NCBI GenBank assembly: GCA_026119935.1
Contig: JALRMH010000041.1
Coordinates: forward strand, 248,001-312,000
Origin: Endothia cerciana
Taxonomy: Eukaryota > Ascomycota > Sordariomycetes > Diaporthales > Cryphonectriaceae
DNA length: 64,000 bases
Reading direction: 5' to 3'
The translations under genes and the position numbers were made by a program. The notes below the pieces were generated by a model. That model was not told where the DNA came from. It saw only the letters and a list, made by a program, of their open reading frames with translations, and made no database searches. Shown here one piece after another: positions 35,168-46,982 of the stretch (positions are counted from its first letter, which is position 1; every line of letters starts with the position of its first letter).

Positions 35168-35647
35168 AGTGAATATGAGGTCGTATTCCCGTGAGCTCAT
35201 CATTCAGGATGAGCTGGTTGCGACGTCGTATCCATCCGTGCCGAAATCGCAGGCGTGCATTACGGGACCACGTCTCCTCGTTGTACGGACGTCGAGGATC
35301 GAACGCCGCAGACATGAACCTGCCAAGGCCATTATCGTCTCTTGGGGCCACAACCTATCCCTTCTCCTTGTAGGATTCGAAGAGCTCGTGTTCTTGCTCG
35401 TCCATCAACCACTGCTCGGTCTCACGTGGCTAGGTGATGGGGGGGGGGGCCCGCTGGCCGCAGTCTCGACCGCAGTATTGGTGGCCTGTTCCACCGCACT
35501 GCCGTCGCTATCAGCATAAAATAAGGTAATTGGCCCTGCGTCCCCTCGGGTGATGTATTCGAGCAGTTCGTGAATATCGGCTATCGTATCGCCCCGGTAG
35601 CTCATACTTTGTCGAATAAACGAGTGTGGAAGCTTGATTCTCCTCAA
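35168..35647 (-). pseudogene. Decayed hypothetical gene with TAG stops
   Basis: The minus strand opens with MRRIKLPHSFIRQSMSYRG and reads about 65 coding-like residues to a run of C (plus-strand G11 at about 35439-35449). Beyond it the coding-like frame shifts and continues as TEQWLMDEQEHELFESYKEK, crosses two TAG triplets, then VAPRDDNGLGRFMSAAFDPR to a stop near 35168. The combined picture is one former protein of about 150 residues broken by two TAG codons and a homopolymer frame change. I do not recognise the family. Confidence 0.45.
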
Positions 35648-35910
35648 CTACAGAGCTCTTCGGTGGAAGAGCGAAGGTTATTTATGTGTAACTATCGCCA
35701 GATTTACTGATTCGGAGGATTCGGAAAATTCGCCGATCAGGCAGCCTGATACACCTTTTAAGACGAAGGCGTCGTGACCCTTGTCCTCATCCTGGCCACT
35801 GGGGCCTTACAAACAACAACACTGGATGCTCGGAAGTCCTATTGGTAGGACTATCTGGGGACCCAATCCCCCTTTCAGTTCTTGAGGCGAGCATCAGCGC
35901 AACCTTTCTC

Positions 35911-36814
35911 CTAATAGTAAGTCGGACAAGGCGCTGGAACATCTCGGTAGATCTTCCTGAGATATTGGAGGTGGGCATTGATCCTTCCTATGGAAGCTCC
36001 TTTGGTATTCAAACTGGCTCCATTATAGGCGTGCTTTGCAGGCGCTACTCGGTCGTCCTTGAATGTCTTGGTGATGTGGTCGAAATAGGTTCTATACAAC
36101 TTGACACGGGGAAAATGAGGCAAGCTCTTCAGGTCATCGACCTCAGAGTCTGCCATGCCCAATGCTACCGCCAACTAAATAGGCACAGTTCGCAACACTA
36201 TGGCTGCCACAGAGCCTGGTTCGGCATTGGACATGAAGTTGAACCATATTGAATATAGGCCTTGCTCATCTTCTGGGAATGCTATATACTCACGATACAA
36301 ATGCTTACCCGTGAACTTCTCCAGGCAACGTAAGGCCGAGTTGATGATGGCCTTATAATCTCGTATTTCCGCCGCTTTGTTCTGCAAGAATAATTCGATA
36401 ATAGGATAGTCCTTGTCGAGCTTGGCTATATAGTCGAGGAAGGGAGGGAGGGACTACTCCCTACTGGCAATGACTTCCGACTATCCGGGAGCCGTCAGTC
36501 GCAGGCCGCTCGTTCTCCTCCGGCTCTTCATCACTTTCTTCCTCCCATTCCAGGACCTCTTGTTCCTCTACCTCGGCGACGTCGTCAATGTCGGGGATCA
36601 GAGCAGCATCTCCGGCACTCCTGTACAGTTTCTCAGTAGCGCCGTTGAAGGCTTCATAGTCGTCGTCACCATGATCATATTCATCTTGATTGTCGATGTC
36701 AATATCAATGAGAAAGGGGTCATGTGCCCGAAGCTTAGGTAGAAGAGCACACAAGGGATCGTCGTCACTGTTGGCAGCTTCACGACGGCTTCGGGTGGTG
36801 TACTTGGAAGGCAT
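35911..36814 (-). pseudogene. Decayed hypothetical gene, acidic N-terminus
   Basis: ATG at 36814 starts a hydrophilic protein (MPSKYTTRSRREAANSDDD) with a strongly acidic segment, ending at 36461. The coding-like sequence continues in another frame as PFLDYIAKLDKDYPIIELF through IWFNFMSNAEPGSVAA, hits a TAG at about 36177-36175, and continues in the same frame as LAVALGMADSEVDDLKSLP to about 35911. No convincing intron reconciles the first frame change. Family unknown. An alternative is an intact multi-exon gene whose introns I have misread, but the in-frame TAG argues against that. Confidence 0.45.
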
Positions 36815-38271
36815 TTTGGTACAACAGGATAGGAGGCTAGGCTTTTGAACACGTCATTTGTTGCTCTTGCGGTGCGATTGGTGTACAGTGCGGTGGTGAT
36901 CCAGGGCCTGTGCATCATTTCTCCCAGAACTGGCCTCTGGGGTTAAGTGATAGAAGTGGTCGTTTCCTGCTATGCACCTGTTGTTGTCAGAAAAGTGAAG
37001 AGATCTATAAGGGTACTTAAGTAGAGCGGTCCACCTCACTTGTTCATCTAAACACGTGCCATGGTGCGAGGACGTGCTGTACAGCCGTTTTGCTTTGGAC
37101 ATAACTCAAGAGATAGCAATGGTAGTTCGAAATAAGGCTTGGATTTGTGCCTTAGCTTGAGCTCTGCAACTGGGACTGATGAGGCCAAAAAACTCCCAAA
37201 GACACCTGTACAGGTCATGAAACGATCAGCGCCTGTGTACTGAAACTGGTAGTGATGTTTCGAAGTGCACTCATGCACGGGATGGTGATTCGTTCCCATG
37301 ATACAGCAGAAGGGAAAGGGACATCTGAATGACTGGGGGTGCCAGCCTTGAATGGAAGGGCACCATCTTCCGCGGATGGTCAAAGTCCCAGTCTCCCCTA
37401 TGTGGTATTTCCCAGTTTGCGATTTTTCTGACCGAGGACTTCACAGTGCCTCGGAGGTTGAGGCTTCGCATCAAGATTGACATCGCCTTTTCCAGGCAGC
37501 TAGCCTAGCTCAGACGACATGTCATCTCAACAACGGCACCACCCCCTTAAGGGCCCAAATTCCAGGGGATATAGCCTTTGATTTCCCTGTAAGAAGACTT
37601 GATCAGCACAAGGCTCTCCAAAAGGTGCGGGTCCGGGGAAATGTGTGTATATATATAGGTGTGGTCGGCCAGGGTGGCCGGAAGCCCTGTCCTTTGACTT
37701 ACCATGCCTGCGCCTCCACGAAAGAGCAGTGACAGCAATTTCGTCACGGGCCAGTCCCAGCTATAACCGCCGTGGTTTTCCTCGAAGGCTGTACAATGCG
37801 GATCATTTTACTGAGGAGACAAATAGAAGGCATGATCGAATCTATTGTAATAATCACTGAAAGATGACAGACTTGCCTCAGCTAAAGCTGTTTCAACCGG
37901 TCTTATAGAGCGTTAAAGATACGCCATATATTTCAAGTAAGCACAGCGCCGGGGCCAGGCTCTCAAAGCATTTACCAAAGTAAATATGCGGGTACTACTA
38001 TTGATGGCCTACCTGGTTGCACGGCAGAAGGGGAAACGATCGACCAGTGTGAGTCCTCAGCAGCGTGCGGGGTGTGCATCGTGAGACTTTTAGTGCCGTA
38101 TTCCGATCTTGGTATCCTGATGCCTGGACCAAGACCTCGTGAGGGGGTCAGGATTTCATGGACCCGAGTGCGGGGAGACGTGTGTATAAAGCTGGCTTCG
38201 TGGTGCAGCCCTGCCCTTGGCGTCCGGCCGGACGTGTCACTTGCACATTTCCCCAGCTTCAAAAATTTCGC
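36815..38271. other. Intergenic, 1.45 kb
   Basis: Frames of up to 111 codons on the minus strand (36854-37383) lack motifs. A TATATATA tract lies near 37,650. The last part is the SDR promoter; an in-frame ATG at 38158 exists but gives an unlikely extension. No gene recognised. Confidence 0.4.
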
Positions 38272-39261
38272 ATGATGAATCCCCTAATGAGGCCAGGTGT
38301 TTTCCTAAGGGCGACGAGAACCCAGACGCTGCAGAAACTCCTGACTGCTGGGTTTGCGAGCAAGAGCACGCCTGATTCACTTCTTCGAAAATCGGTAGAC
38401 GGCAAGAGTGTCCTTGTGACAGGGTCAGCACGAGGCATTGGAAAAGCCATCGCCTTGCGCCTGGCTTCCGACGGATACAACGTTTGCATAAATGATATCC
38501 CTGCCAATGCAAAAGCGTGCGACGAGGTTGCGAAGGAAATCAGGTCAATGGATAGGAAAAGCTGCTCTGCCATTGCGGATGTCAGTAAGCGGGGGGAAGT
38601 CAAGGACATGATACAGAGGAGTGTTAAGGAGCTAGGTCCACTGCACACGATGTACCACTGCTGATCCCTTTCCTGCAACTGACTTGCTTGGTCGGCTGAC
38701 ACCGTGACCAGGATCGCCAACGCCGGCGTAGCCCAGGTGAAACCATTGCTCGACCTCACCGAGGAGGATTTCGCCAACATGCTGACAGTGAACCTGACCG
38801 GCGTACACAACTGCTATGCAGAAGCAGCTCTCCAGATGATAGAGCAAGGAACCTGCCAGCCTGACGACCCAGGGAAGATCATTGGGGCGGCATCCATTGT
38901 AGCGTTTAGACCCCTCGCTATGCTGGGCCACTACAGCGCGACGAAATGGGCTGTTCGTGGCCTCACACAGGCATATGCAATGGAGCTGGCGGACTACAAC
39001 ATCACTGTCAACGCATACGCGCCCGGGATCGTGAGCACTGCGATGTGGGAGAAGATAGATGAGGGGCTAGCCGCGAAGAAGGGCGATAAAACCATCAAGA
39101 AGGGCGACATGATGAAGAAGTACGTAGAGGACTCGACGCTGATACGGAGAGTGAGTGTGCCGGAGGACGTGGCGAAGCTAGTCAGCCATCTTGCTAGCAG
39201 TGACAGCAACTTCGCCACAGGCCAGACACTGGTCGTGGATGGTGGCATCGTGTTGACGTGA
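38272..39261 (+). CDS. SDR oxidoreductase, diacetyl/acetoin reductase-like
   Basis: Two exons, 38272-38651 and 38712-39261, encode 309 residues, joined at Thr-Met-Ile-Ala-Asn-Ala-Gly. The classical SDR set is complete: cofactor loop VTGSARGIGKA, NAG after the intron, catalytic Ser in GAASIVAF, YSATK, and the C-terminal GQTLVVDGG. Asp in NDIPAN after the second strand suggests NAD(H). Close residues such as PEDVAKLVSHLASSDS fit the meso-butanediol dehydrogenase/diacetyl reductase group. About 45 residues precede the core and are rich in Arg, Leu and Ser without acidic residues early on (MMNPLMRPGVFLRATRTQ), so a mitochondrial targeting peptide is possible. Exact substrate is inference. Confidence 0.85.
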
Positions 39262-40295
39262 GGTATCGTTCAAGGGACTGAAATAAATATTGAGTAGGAA
39301 GGCCTTGGATTGAAGAGGCTGCCCAGTGCCGCAGGTAGAGAACTCGAGCCCTGGTCAACCCGTGATCAACGTTACTTAGAAGACATATCCGTAGACAAGT
39401 ACTACTGTATGAAATGCGGCCCACACCCCGAGTGAAACATGACTCGGACCACTGGAATGGTGAAAGCCGGTAGAAGAACCGACCTCCGGCACACCTCCGC
39501 TGCGGCCGAACTATGCGGCCGGTACCATTCTATCCTCGAGCGTATGCGTATATCACCACCAGGGCTGTGAAAAACCTGGACGGATGGACGTAGGATGGTA
39601 AGACGTAGTACCTCAATGGTAATTGGTAGGTGAAACTTTGGGCACAGGTCACCCAAGGCGCCATCTCGCGGGCCACTGAGACAAATCCCATCTCCCCCTC
39701 CCCCCAAAACAAGAGATCGCTACTTGATATGGGTAGTGTTTCGGTGGAGATTTGAAAGTCACATCCCGACGTGGGCCACGGACCCGGAGGGCTGCAGCTA
39801 GTAACGCAAACACGGGCGCCAACGCTGCCAACCGTTTGAAAGAGAGCTACTCACTACATATGGTATGCATAGGTGCGGAGACTTTTCAGGGTCCAGTGCT
39901 CCGAACGCGTGCCCCGTCATACTGATGGGGTGGATGGGGGAGAAAGATTCCGAACTCGAGTGATTGTCAGGCAGCATTGCCTCATTGAGAAAAACCCGCT
40001 GGGCAAAGCAAAAGCCGGATTGCCTGTTAATTCGCTCATCTCTTTTAAAAGTGGCTTCCTGCCCGGAAGCCCGAAACCCCTCCCTCTCAGGGATATTCAG
40101 ATCAACGTCTTTCTACTTTTCGTGCTCAACGATCTACCGGGCCTGGGCGTACACGAGGCCAGGCCTACCTGCCACCACAGTTCTCTGTTTTACGGATCAA
40201 CAGGAGTACCGAGGGCCCAGGTCCACCCCCTTTCTAAAGAATCTCATTCTTGGGAGACGGGTCACTTCCGCATCCACGCGCGTCCTCTGCTGAGC
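39262..40295. other. Intergenic, 1 kb
   Basis: SDR 3' flank and promoter of the F-box-like gene. The frame that contains that gene is open upstream to 39873, but the upstream residues look non-coding. Confidence 0.4.
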
Positions 40296-41341
40296 ATGTC
40301 GGATCAGCTCAGAGACCGCTTCGCTGCCACGGCGCAGCCGCAGACCTCGTCGCCGTTCTTTGTCAACCTGCCCTGCGAAATCCGCCAGAAGATCTTTCAG
40401 GAGCTGTGGGACGTGTACGGCAGTAGATGGCACGTCCGCTCGATCGGCTCCCAAGTCGTCCCGGTCTTTTCGTGCATCACGCGTCCGGATGAAGACGACG
40501 TACGGTACGCGAGGTTCCAGGCGGCCCAGGGGGATGACGCTACCCTTTGGGAAGCTCGACTACATTGCCCGTTGAATACACACTGGAGGTGCGCAGAGGC
40601 AGCAGCTACCACGCTGTCTAGACTGGAGCGACGCAGGCCCCTGCCGCCTGACCATGTCAAATTACGAACGCTTGCCCCCGCGCCTCTCCTAGTCTGCAAG
40701 CGAATGTATGATAAGTCACCCTCGCCCAGGCTGTTCGCCGTGCAGCTCAAAAGCAGTTTTGTCGCAAGAGAGGCTGATGGCTCGCTAGGTACCTCGAGAG
40801 CGTCGAGGAGCTAGAGAACGCTACCACCTTCTGCTTCACAGACATCATTGTCGCAAGAGACTTCCTCGTGAAACATGCGCCAACTAGGCCAATCCCCAAT
40901 ATCCACATCAGCTTACGAGTCAAACCTTTGATCACCGACTTGTATTTTCCGGGCTCGGATGGTGAACCACAGCCGCGAATCGGCGGCATACAAGTCACAT
41001 CCAAGGATAATCCATGGGAGGATCTCTGCCGCCGTATATGCATGCTTCCCTCTCTTCGCTCTCTTCATGTTCGCCTTGACTCTGAGGACCTCCGGCCCTG
41101 GCACAAGCGTGTCAACGAGAAGGCATTCTTTGAGCAGTTGTCGCACGCCAGGGTACGCGACTACGTCCTCTACCTACCAGATCTCCCGGAAACCACGGAG
41201 CTCCAAGGTCTTCCTGGATGCTACTATGAAGGCGACATCCTCGACAACGCACCCTTCATAGTGAAGAGAGGCCCGCGGCCGAACAATTGGCAGCTGCATC
41301 TGTCCAGGGTCAGTCTCCTACAGCTCGTCCGATGTCATTGA
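40296..41341 (+). CDS. F-box-like domain protein (fungal DUF7730-type)
   Basis: Exons 40296-40705 and 40789-41341 give 320 residues; splicing restores CKRMYLESVEELENATTFC. The N-terminal FFVNLPCEIRQKIFQELW is the F-box-like LP-x-EIR-x-KI motif seen in many fungal proteins of this group. It is followed by LLVCKRMY, where such proteins place a second conserved helix, and then leucine-rich strands (LPSLRSLHVRLD). F-box proteins usually recruit targets to SCF ubiquitin ligases, but for this group the role is not established. ATG at 40296 is chosen because it directly precedes the domain. Intact. Confidence 0.75.
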
Positions 41342-41943
41342 TGACTGTGACCTTTGAGTTGTATCTCCAAGGCTGTATTCTGAGGATGGGATTCGGCTGA
41401 CGCCCCCACCGTACCAGGTATCACATACTCTCCCAGAGAACTGGAGTCACACATTGTGGAATCAAGTACGAGACAGAATATGGGCATAGCATATCTGCTG
41501 TCCTGTGACCCTAGGAAAAGCTCCCAGGGGGACTGTTACCATGCCCGCCTCACGTCCCTGGTATCCGACGTATCGGTATCGGCAGGGCAGTAGTGTGAGG
41601 AGTAAGTATCCTGAAGACTCTTACGCTCCATGCAGGGGATTGAGCCCATAACGTGTTCGCTTGTCAGGAATGGAGACGGCCGAAAGGCAATGTGCAGTCT
41701 CGCAAGAGAAGCAGCATTTCACATCGCAGTGTCATTCAAAGCTTCTGATCATTACTGTATTGAATACCAAACTGTTGGGCGCCGCAATCGGTAAAAATTG
41801 ACAGACCGTCAAATGTTGATTGTTGGAGCAGGGTGTGCGCCTACCGACTTCAAACTACCGCGATAGTACAAAGCCCGCAACTCTCAATTTCAGAACCGCC
41901 TCAAAATGATTCCCACCCCCTCTTCAGAGGCACCCTTAGCCAT
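41342..41943. other. Convergent intergenic region
   Basis: Spacer between two gene ends (plus and minus). No gene seen. Confidence 0.4.
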
Positions 41944-42804
41944 TTAGCAGTGGGCGCCACCAAGAATGACGTTCCAATCCTGCGTTGGGTGGAAGTTCTG
42001 ACCACGCGTCATGGTGTCCTCTCCCCCCATCCACTGGCACTTTTGCATAATGGACTTGGTGTAGTTTGCGATCCAATTGAAGCCACCGAGGATCAGACTA
42101 AAGTCTGCATTCTAAATAAAGGAAGTTGTAAGTTCGCTTGGACTGTACTTTTTAGAGCAGAGTAGAGGTGTAGCTCGAAGTGTGATGCAGGTGCTGCGCA
42201 GGTGAGATAGAAGTAATTCTCAACATCGGACTTTACTCACATCGTTGCACCACCAGATGCCGGCGTCATCGGCACAAGACACCCTTCCACAATTGCCTGG
42301 TCCAGGACCGTTCTCAGGCTCGCCTGGAACCCGGTTGAGATAGTCGATGCCCTCCCAAGCGGCAGAGGTCGTGGTCAGGTTGAAGCGCCAGCAGTAGACA
42401 TCGCCAGGGGACGAAGGCAGCGAGTGCTCGTCTGCAGAGGAGCTTATGATACTGCCTCTACGATAGGGAAGCTCAATATCGGGCCAGGAATAGTTGGGGT
42501 AGTTGTACTTGATGTGGCCTACGACCTCCTGGACAGTACCGGTGTATTTGTGCATGGGGATGAAGGGCTCGGCCTCAAGAACCCAGGTGACGTCGGCGAG
42601 CGTGTAGGTGATGTTGTCCCCGAGCTGGTTGGGAGCGATGAGGGTGCGGGTGCCAGCTGACTGCGCTCAAAAGTCAACAATCAACTTGACACAAGAAATC
42701 AAGGACGATGGGTGGCTTTTCAGACGAACCTCTTGGGCAGCAACGCCACACATGGCGTGGAGAAGCCAGACAATGGCAGCCAGGAAGTGCATGTTGATCT
42801 GCAT
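41944..42804 (-). CDS. Secreted Cys-containing protein, 220 residues
   Basis: Exons 42804-42730, 42660-42241 and 42111-41944 sum to 663 nt with clean GT-AG introns. The N-terminus is a signal peptide (MQINMHFLAAIVWLLHAM, cut near GVAAQE). The mature protein has Cys residues spread over the second half, a CADDAGIWWCND motif split from NADFSLILGGFNW by the last intron, and a C-terminal QDWNVILGGAHC. This ending, WWCND then an aliphatic helix, Cys, Gly-x-Asn-Phe and WNVI-x-C, recurs in secreted ascomycete proteins of effector type, but I cannot assign a named family. It should be extracellular and disulphide-bonded. Confidence 0.75.
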
Positions 42805-44648
42805 GTTGTCGAGTTGCTTCGAGGGGTGCCGTTAACCTAGTAGTCGCTGATTATTGCGGTAGATCGAAGTTGTTTGTCAAACAATTCCTGAACAGAATGA
42901 ACACTTGAGAAGTTGAGGAAAGTCAGGATGGGACCCAAGGTTGTGAAAGAGATTCGAAAGTCAAGAAAGAAATTAACCTGTTGAGCATTTATCACCCATA
43001 AATTTCTGATGTGTGAATCTTTTTTTTTAGTTTACTTGCTATCATCCAATTCCATTCACCCGTGGGCATTCACTTCCCAACCTCCAGTTCTGCATTGAAT
43101 TTTTTTATTGAATGTTTTCACGGGACCATGTCAATTCTACCACGGTTCATTTGTGCTAAATCCCTTTCCACAGTTCACTGAAGCCTTTGAGGGTCAAGAC
43201 CACCGAGGCCCCTCCGCAACCTCGTGAATTGTTCTTAAATGAATCATTACTCAGGGTACGACATATTTCACATATCTAGTCCTTGAATAATTTAGCAGCA
43301 TTGGTTAGCATAGGCTGATCAGTTGCAGACTCTTTCAAGGCTATATACATAGGCCCCAATAGTACTGTATAATATAACCAAAGCGAAATAGCTGTGCAGC
43401 ACGCTATGGACCTATTGCATGTGTTTATATTCAATACATTCTGTGAGGAGGTTAGTGTTCGTGAGATGCTTCTCTTCTATGGCCAAGGAGTCCTGTAACT
43501 GTTCTTTTCCCTCATCTCAGTATCCAGGTCAATACCTCAGTACTTAGCAAGTTTCAACAAGCCTCACCGAGTGGGAAAGTATCCTCGTTCTGCATGAGGT
43601 TAATGGTGGACACTTAAAGTTGAGTGAACGCAGCCGAAGGCCTGGCTGTGACGAGATATAAGGATTCTAGCCAGTGCAGCGGACTGGTGATCACTTTTTT
43701 CCAACACTGGCGCTCTTGAAACGCTGACCCACTTCCAGAGCTCTGGACGGAGTATCCCGGCTGGTCGTGCCAGAACGTCTCATGAATGAGAAATGCCCCT
43801 CTAAGCGGCGAGAAGAAAGCTACACCTGGGTAGTTCAAGCCAGAATCTCCAGAACATGTGCTAACGGCGCAGGCCTTGTTTGTCGTGGCTCGCCCTAAGA
43901 AAGGGCCCTTCCAGGCTCGACACTTTTAGTTTGCTTCCCGTCGGGTAACAGCGACGCTGTTCTGTTTTACGGTGAAAAAGCAGCGTCTCTCATGAACAGT
44001 CGGCTGTGGCACCGATACCGACCATCATTGATTCAGCAAGCCGAGGATCAACTTGATGTTCCGGCCATTTGGAGCCGAGGCGCGCCTCATCTCATGGACC
44101 CTGGACGTCGCCGATCCAGACTACGCCGGAATGGGACCCCATGTACCGCCTGACCGACTAACACTTCTGTTCGTGCCTGAACCCTTGCCCTGTTAGTTGT
44201 CCTCTTCCCCTGCCAGAGTTCTTACCCCTGGGAGCTGCCGATACCGGCGCGAGGCTGGAGACGACAAGCGCTCGTGACCTCACATGGACCAGAGGACCTC
44301 TTCAGGAGGGCCGACTGCTGGAGGTCGACAGTGTCCACCCCCAGACAACGGAGAATAGACCCTCTGTCTATCACATGGCGCTTTGGCTCAGTAGCGCTTG
44401 TCATGGATATCCCCGGGAGACTCGCGCCATGATCCAGTGGATCTCCGCCATGGATGGACATGTCATCGACCCAGCGTCGCCGCGGTCGATTAACCTCGGC
44501 ACACTCTAGCTCACCTAGAACAACCACGAACTAAACAAGTATTGCGTCGCCACGGGCCTCGTTCCTCCTGGTTTTGTACCTCACTCTCCTCCATTCTCCT
44601 TTTCCAATCCGTGAACCACCCATACGGGATCCATACGAGAACGTCAAC
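42805..44648. other. 1.8-kb intergenic region
   Basis: Divergent promoter space between the secreted protein and the acyl-CoA oxidase. AT-rich near 42,960-43,400, then GC-richer. Short minus-strand frames at about 43,614-43,838 and 44,222-44,527 have no motifs. No gene recognised. Confidence 0.4.
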
Positions 44649-46849
44649 ATGCCGTCGAATCCGGATTGGGTCAAGAAGTTGAAGCCCACTGCGCCTCAGG
44701 GGACAGATATCCTGTCGGGTGAGCGGGCCAAGAGTAAAGTGAACGTGGACCGGCTGGCCGACTTCCTTTTCACCCAGAAGACGCTACAGCAGAGGGACAA
44801 GCTCGTCGAGATTCTCTCGGCGGACCTCGTCTTCGACAAATCCAAGAACTACTTCCAGGGCCGCGAAGACAGGATACTCAGCTCCTTGGCTAGGGGAAAG
44901 CGTCTCCAGCAGCTTACGGAGAAGAACAGGTGGTCCCATGAAGAATTCGAGCATGCCCTCCAACTCATCAGCGAGGCATCACCGCTGGCGATGCATTATA
45001 AGATGTTCATGCCTACCATAAGAGAGCAGGGCACAACTGAGCAGCACAAGCTATTCTTGGAGAAGGCGCAGAAGTTCGAGATCATCGGGTGCTATGCTCA
45101 GACTGAGCTGGGCCACGGCTCCAACGTACGGGGCCTTGAGACAACCGCAACATGGAATCCTGATGACAAGACCTTCACGGTGCACTCGCCAGCGCTCACG
45201 GCCTCCAAGTGGTGGATCGGAACGCTCGGCAAGGTTGCAAATTACGCGGTTGTAATGGCGCAGCTGGTCATCAAGGGGAAGGCTCTGGGCCCTCATCCCT
45301 TTATCGTGCCCATTCGGGATCTTGAGACACACGAGCCTCTCCCAAATGTCCACATTGGTGACATTGGTCCAAAGTTTGGGTTCAACACAGTATGCTCGCC
45401 CTCCCCCCGCAAACTAGTTTCCTTTTCTTATCAGAAAAGAAGGATGGAGACTAGTCGGGATACGCTATGGTTGGGGTGCGGCTGACACAATCACAGATGG
45501 ACAACGGATTTCTCCTGCTGAACAACGTCAAGATTCCTCATGTGAACATGCTTGCCCGGTTCTCGCGCGTTGACCCCAACACAAGCGAGTACATCAAACC
45601 GCCAACACCGGCGCTCGTCTACGGCACCCTCACTTATGTCCGCAGCACAATCGTGTTGGAGTCCGGAGGTGTGCTAGCCCGCGGTGTGACTATCGCAACC
45701 CGATATTGCGCCGTCCGCCGTCAGTTCCAGGACCTCGATGCCAAGGGCAAGGTCGGCGAGAATCAGGTTCTGAACTACTCCATGGTGCAATACCGCCTCC
45801 TCCCTCTGCTAGCCGCCACGTTTGCTCTCCATTTCACGGGTCGCAACATGATCAACCTGTATGAGGAAAACCAGAAGCGCCTGGCAGCGGGAGACGCGCT
45901 GGGCGGAATCGACTCTCAGCGCCGGCCAGGTCCGGAGGAATTGAACGCCGGCGGCGACCTCCTCGCCGATCTGCACAGCACCTCATGTGCGCTGAAGTCA
46001 TACTCCTCGACTATAGCGGCAGAGGGACTGGAGGTCTGCCGTCGTGCGTGTGGCGGCCACGGATACTCATCGTTCTCAGGCATCGGGTCGTACTATGCGG
46101 ACTACCTGCCAACTGTCACTTGGGAAGGCGATAACTACATGCTGACGCAGCAGGTGGCGCGATACCTCCTCAAGTCCGCGCGCGCGGTCCTCACCGGCAA
46201 GGCCGCCGATAACGACACCACGCGCTTCCTAAAGAATTTCCTTAGGAGGCAGGATGTCGGTGCCGCGTTCGATGTGCTTGGGTCTGACGTCGAGCTGGTC
46301 GATGCGTTCGCATGGCGGGTCGCCTACCTGACATTCGATGCCCTGAAGAAGCGCGACGAGGAGAAGCAGCCCTGGAACAGCCTGTTGGTAGACTTCTACC
46401 GCCTCAGCACGGCACACGCGCAGTACATGGTTGTTAAGTCGTTCAGAGATGCACTTAACAGCGACGCGCCCGCCAAGGCGGGGCTGGATCAGGAGACGCT
46501 GGCCGTGATGCATCTGCTGTACAAGCTGTTCGCCCTGAATACACTCGAGAAGGAGTCAAGCGAATTCTTCAGCAGTGCGGCGACGACTATCAAGCAGATT
46601 GCGCTCGCGAGGAAGCAGGTGATGAAGCTTCTCGAGGAGGTGCGGCCTCATGCTGTGAGGTTGGTGGATGCCTGGAAGTTCCCTGACTGGCAGCTGGACT
46701 CGAGCCTTGGCCGGTATGACGGGAAGGTATACGAGGATATGTTCTATCGGGCAAGCGAGCTGAACCCACTCAACGAGGTCGTGTTTGACTCGAACCCTAA
46801 TAGCCCCAATCTGTTGAAGAAGGATAACAGGACGAAGAGCAGACTGTAA
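44649..46849 (+). CDS. Peroxisomal acyl-CoA oxidase
   Basis: Exons 44649-45389 and 45497-46849 encode 697 residues, the normal size. Features in order: FAD-binding CYAQTELGHGSNVRGLETTA (about residue 155), KWWIGTLGKVANYAVVMAQL, FGFNT joined by splicing to MDNGFLLLNN, RRQFQ, and the catalytic-region ACGGHGYSSFSGI with TWEGDNYMLTQQ. The last three residues are Ser-Arg-Leu, a PTS1 peroxisomal signal. It catalyses the first step of peroxisomal beta-oxidation, acyl-CoA to trans-2-enoyl-CoA with hydrogen peroxide released. The next gene downstream is convergent, 133 bases away. Start at 44649 is preceded by a C/T-rich leader. Confidence 0.93.
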
Positions 46850-46982
46850 AAAGTGGTGCATGCTTCTTTGTGTTCACTCTGTCTTGGCTTGTGTATAGAC
46901 GGCGCCGAGGTTATTAGACTGTACCATTCTTAGTGTCTCGTCACGCATTGTATCTCAGCACCACCATTAGTTAGCGGTATGA

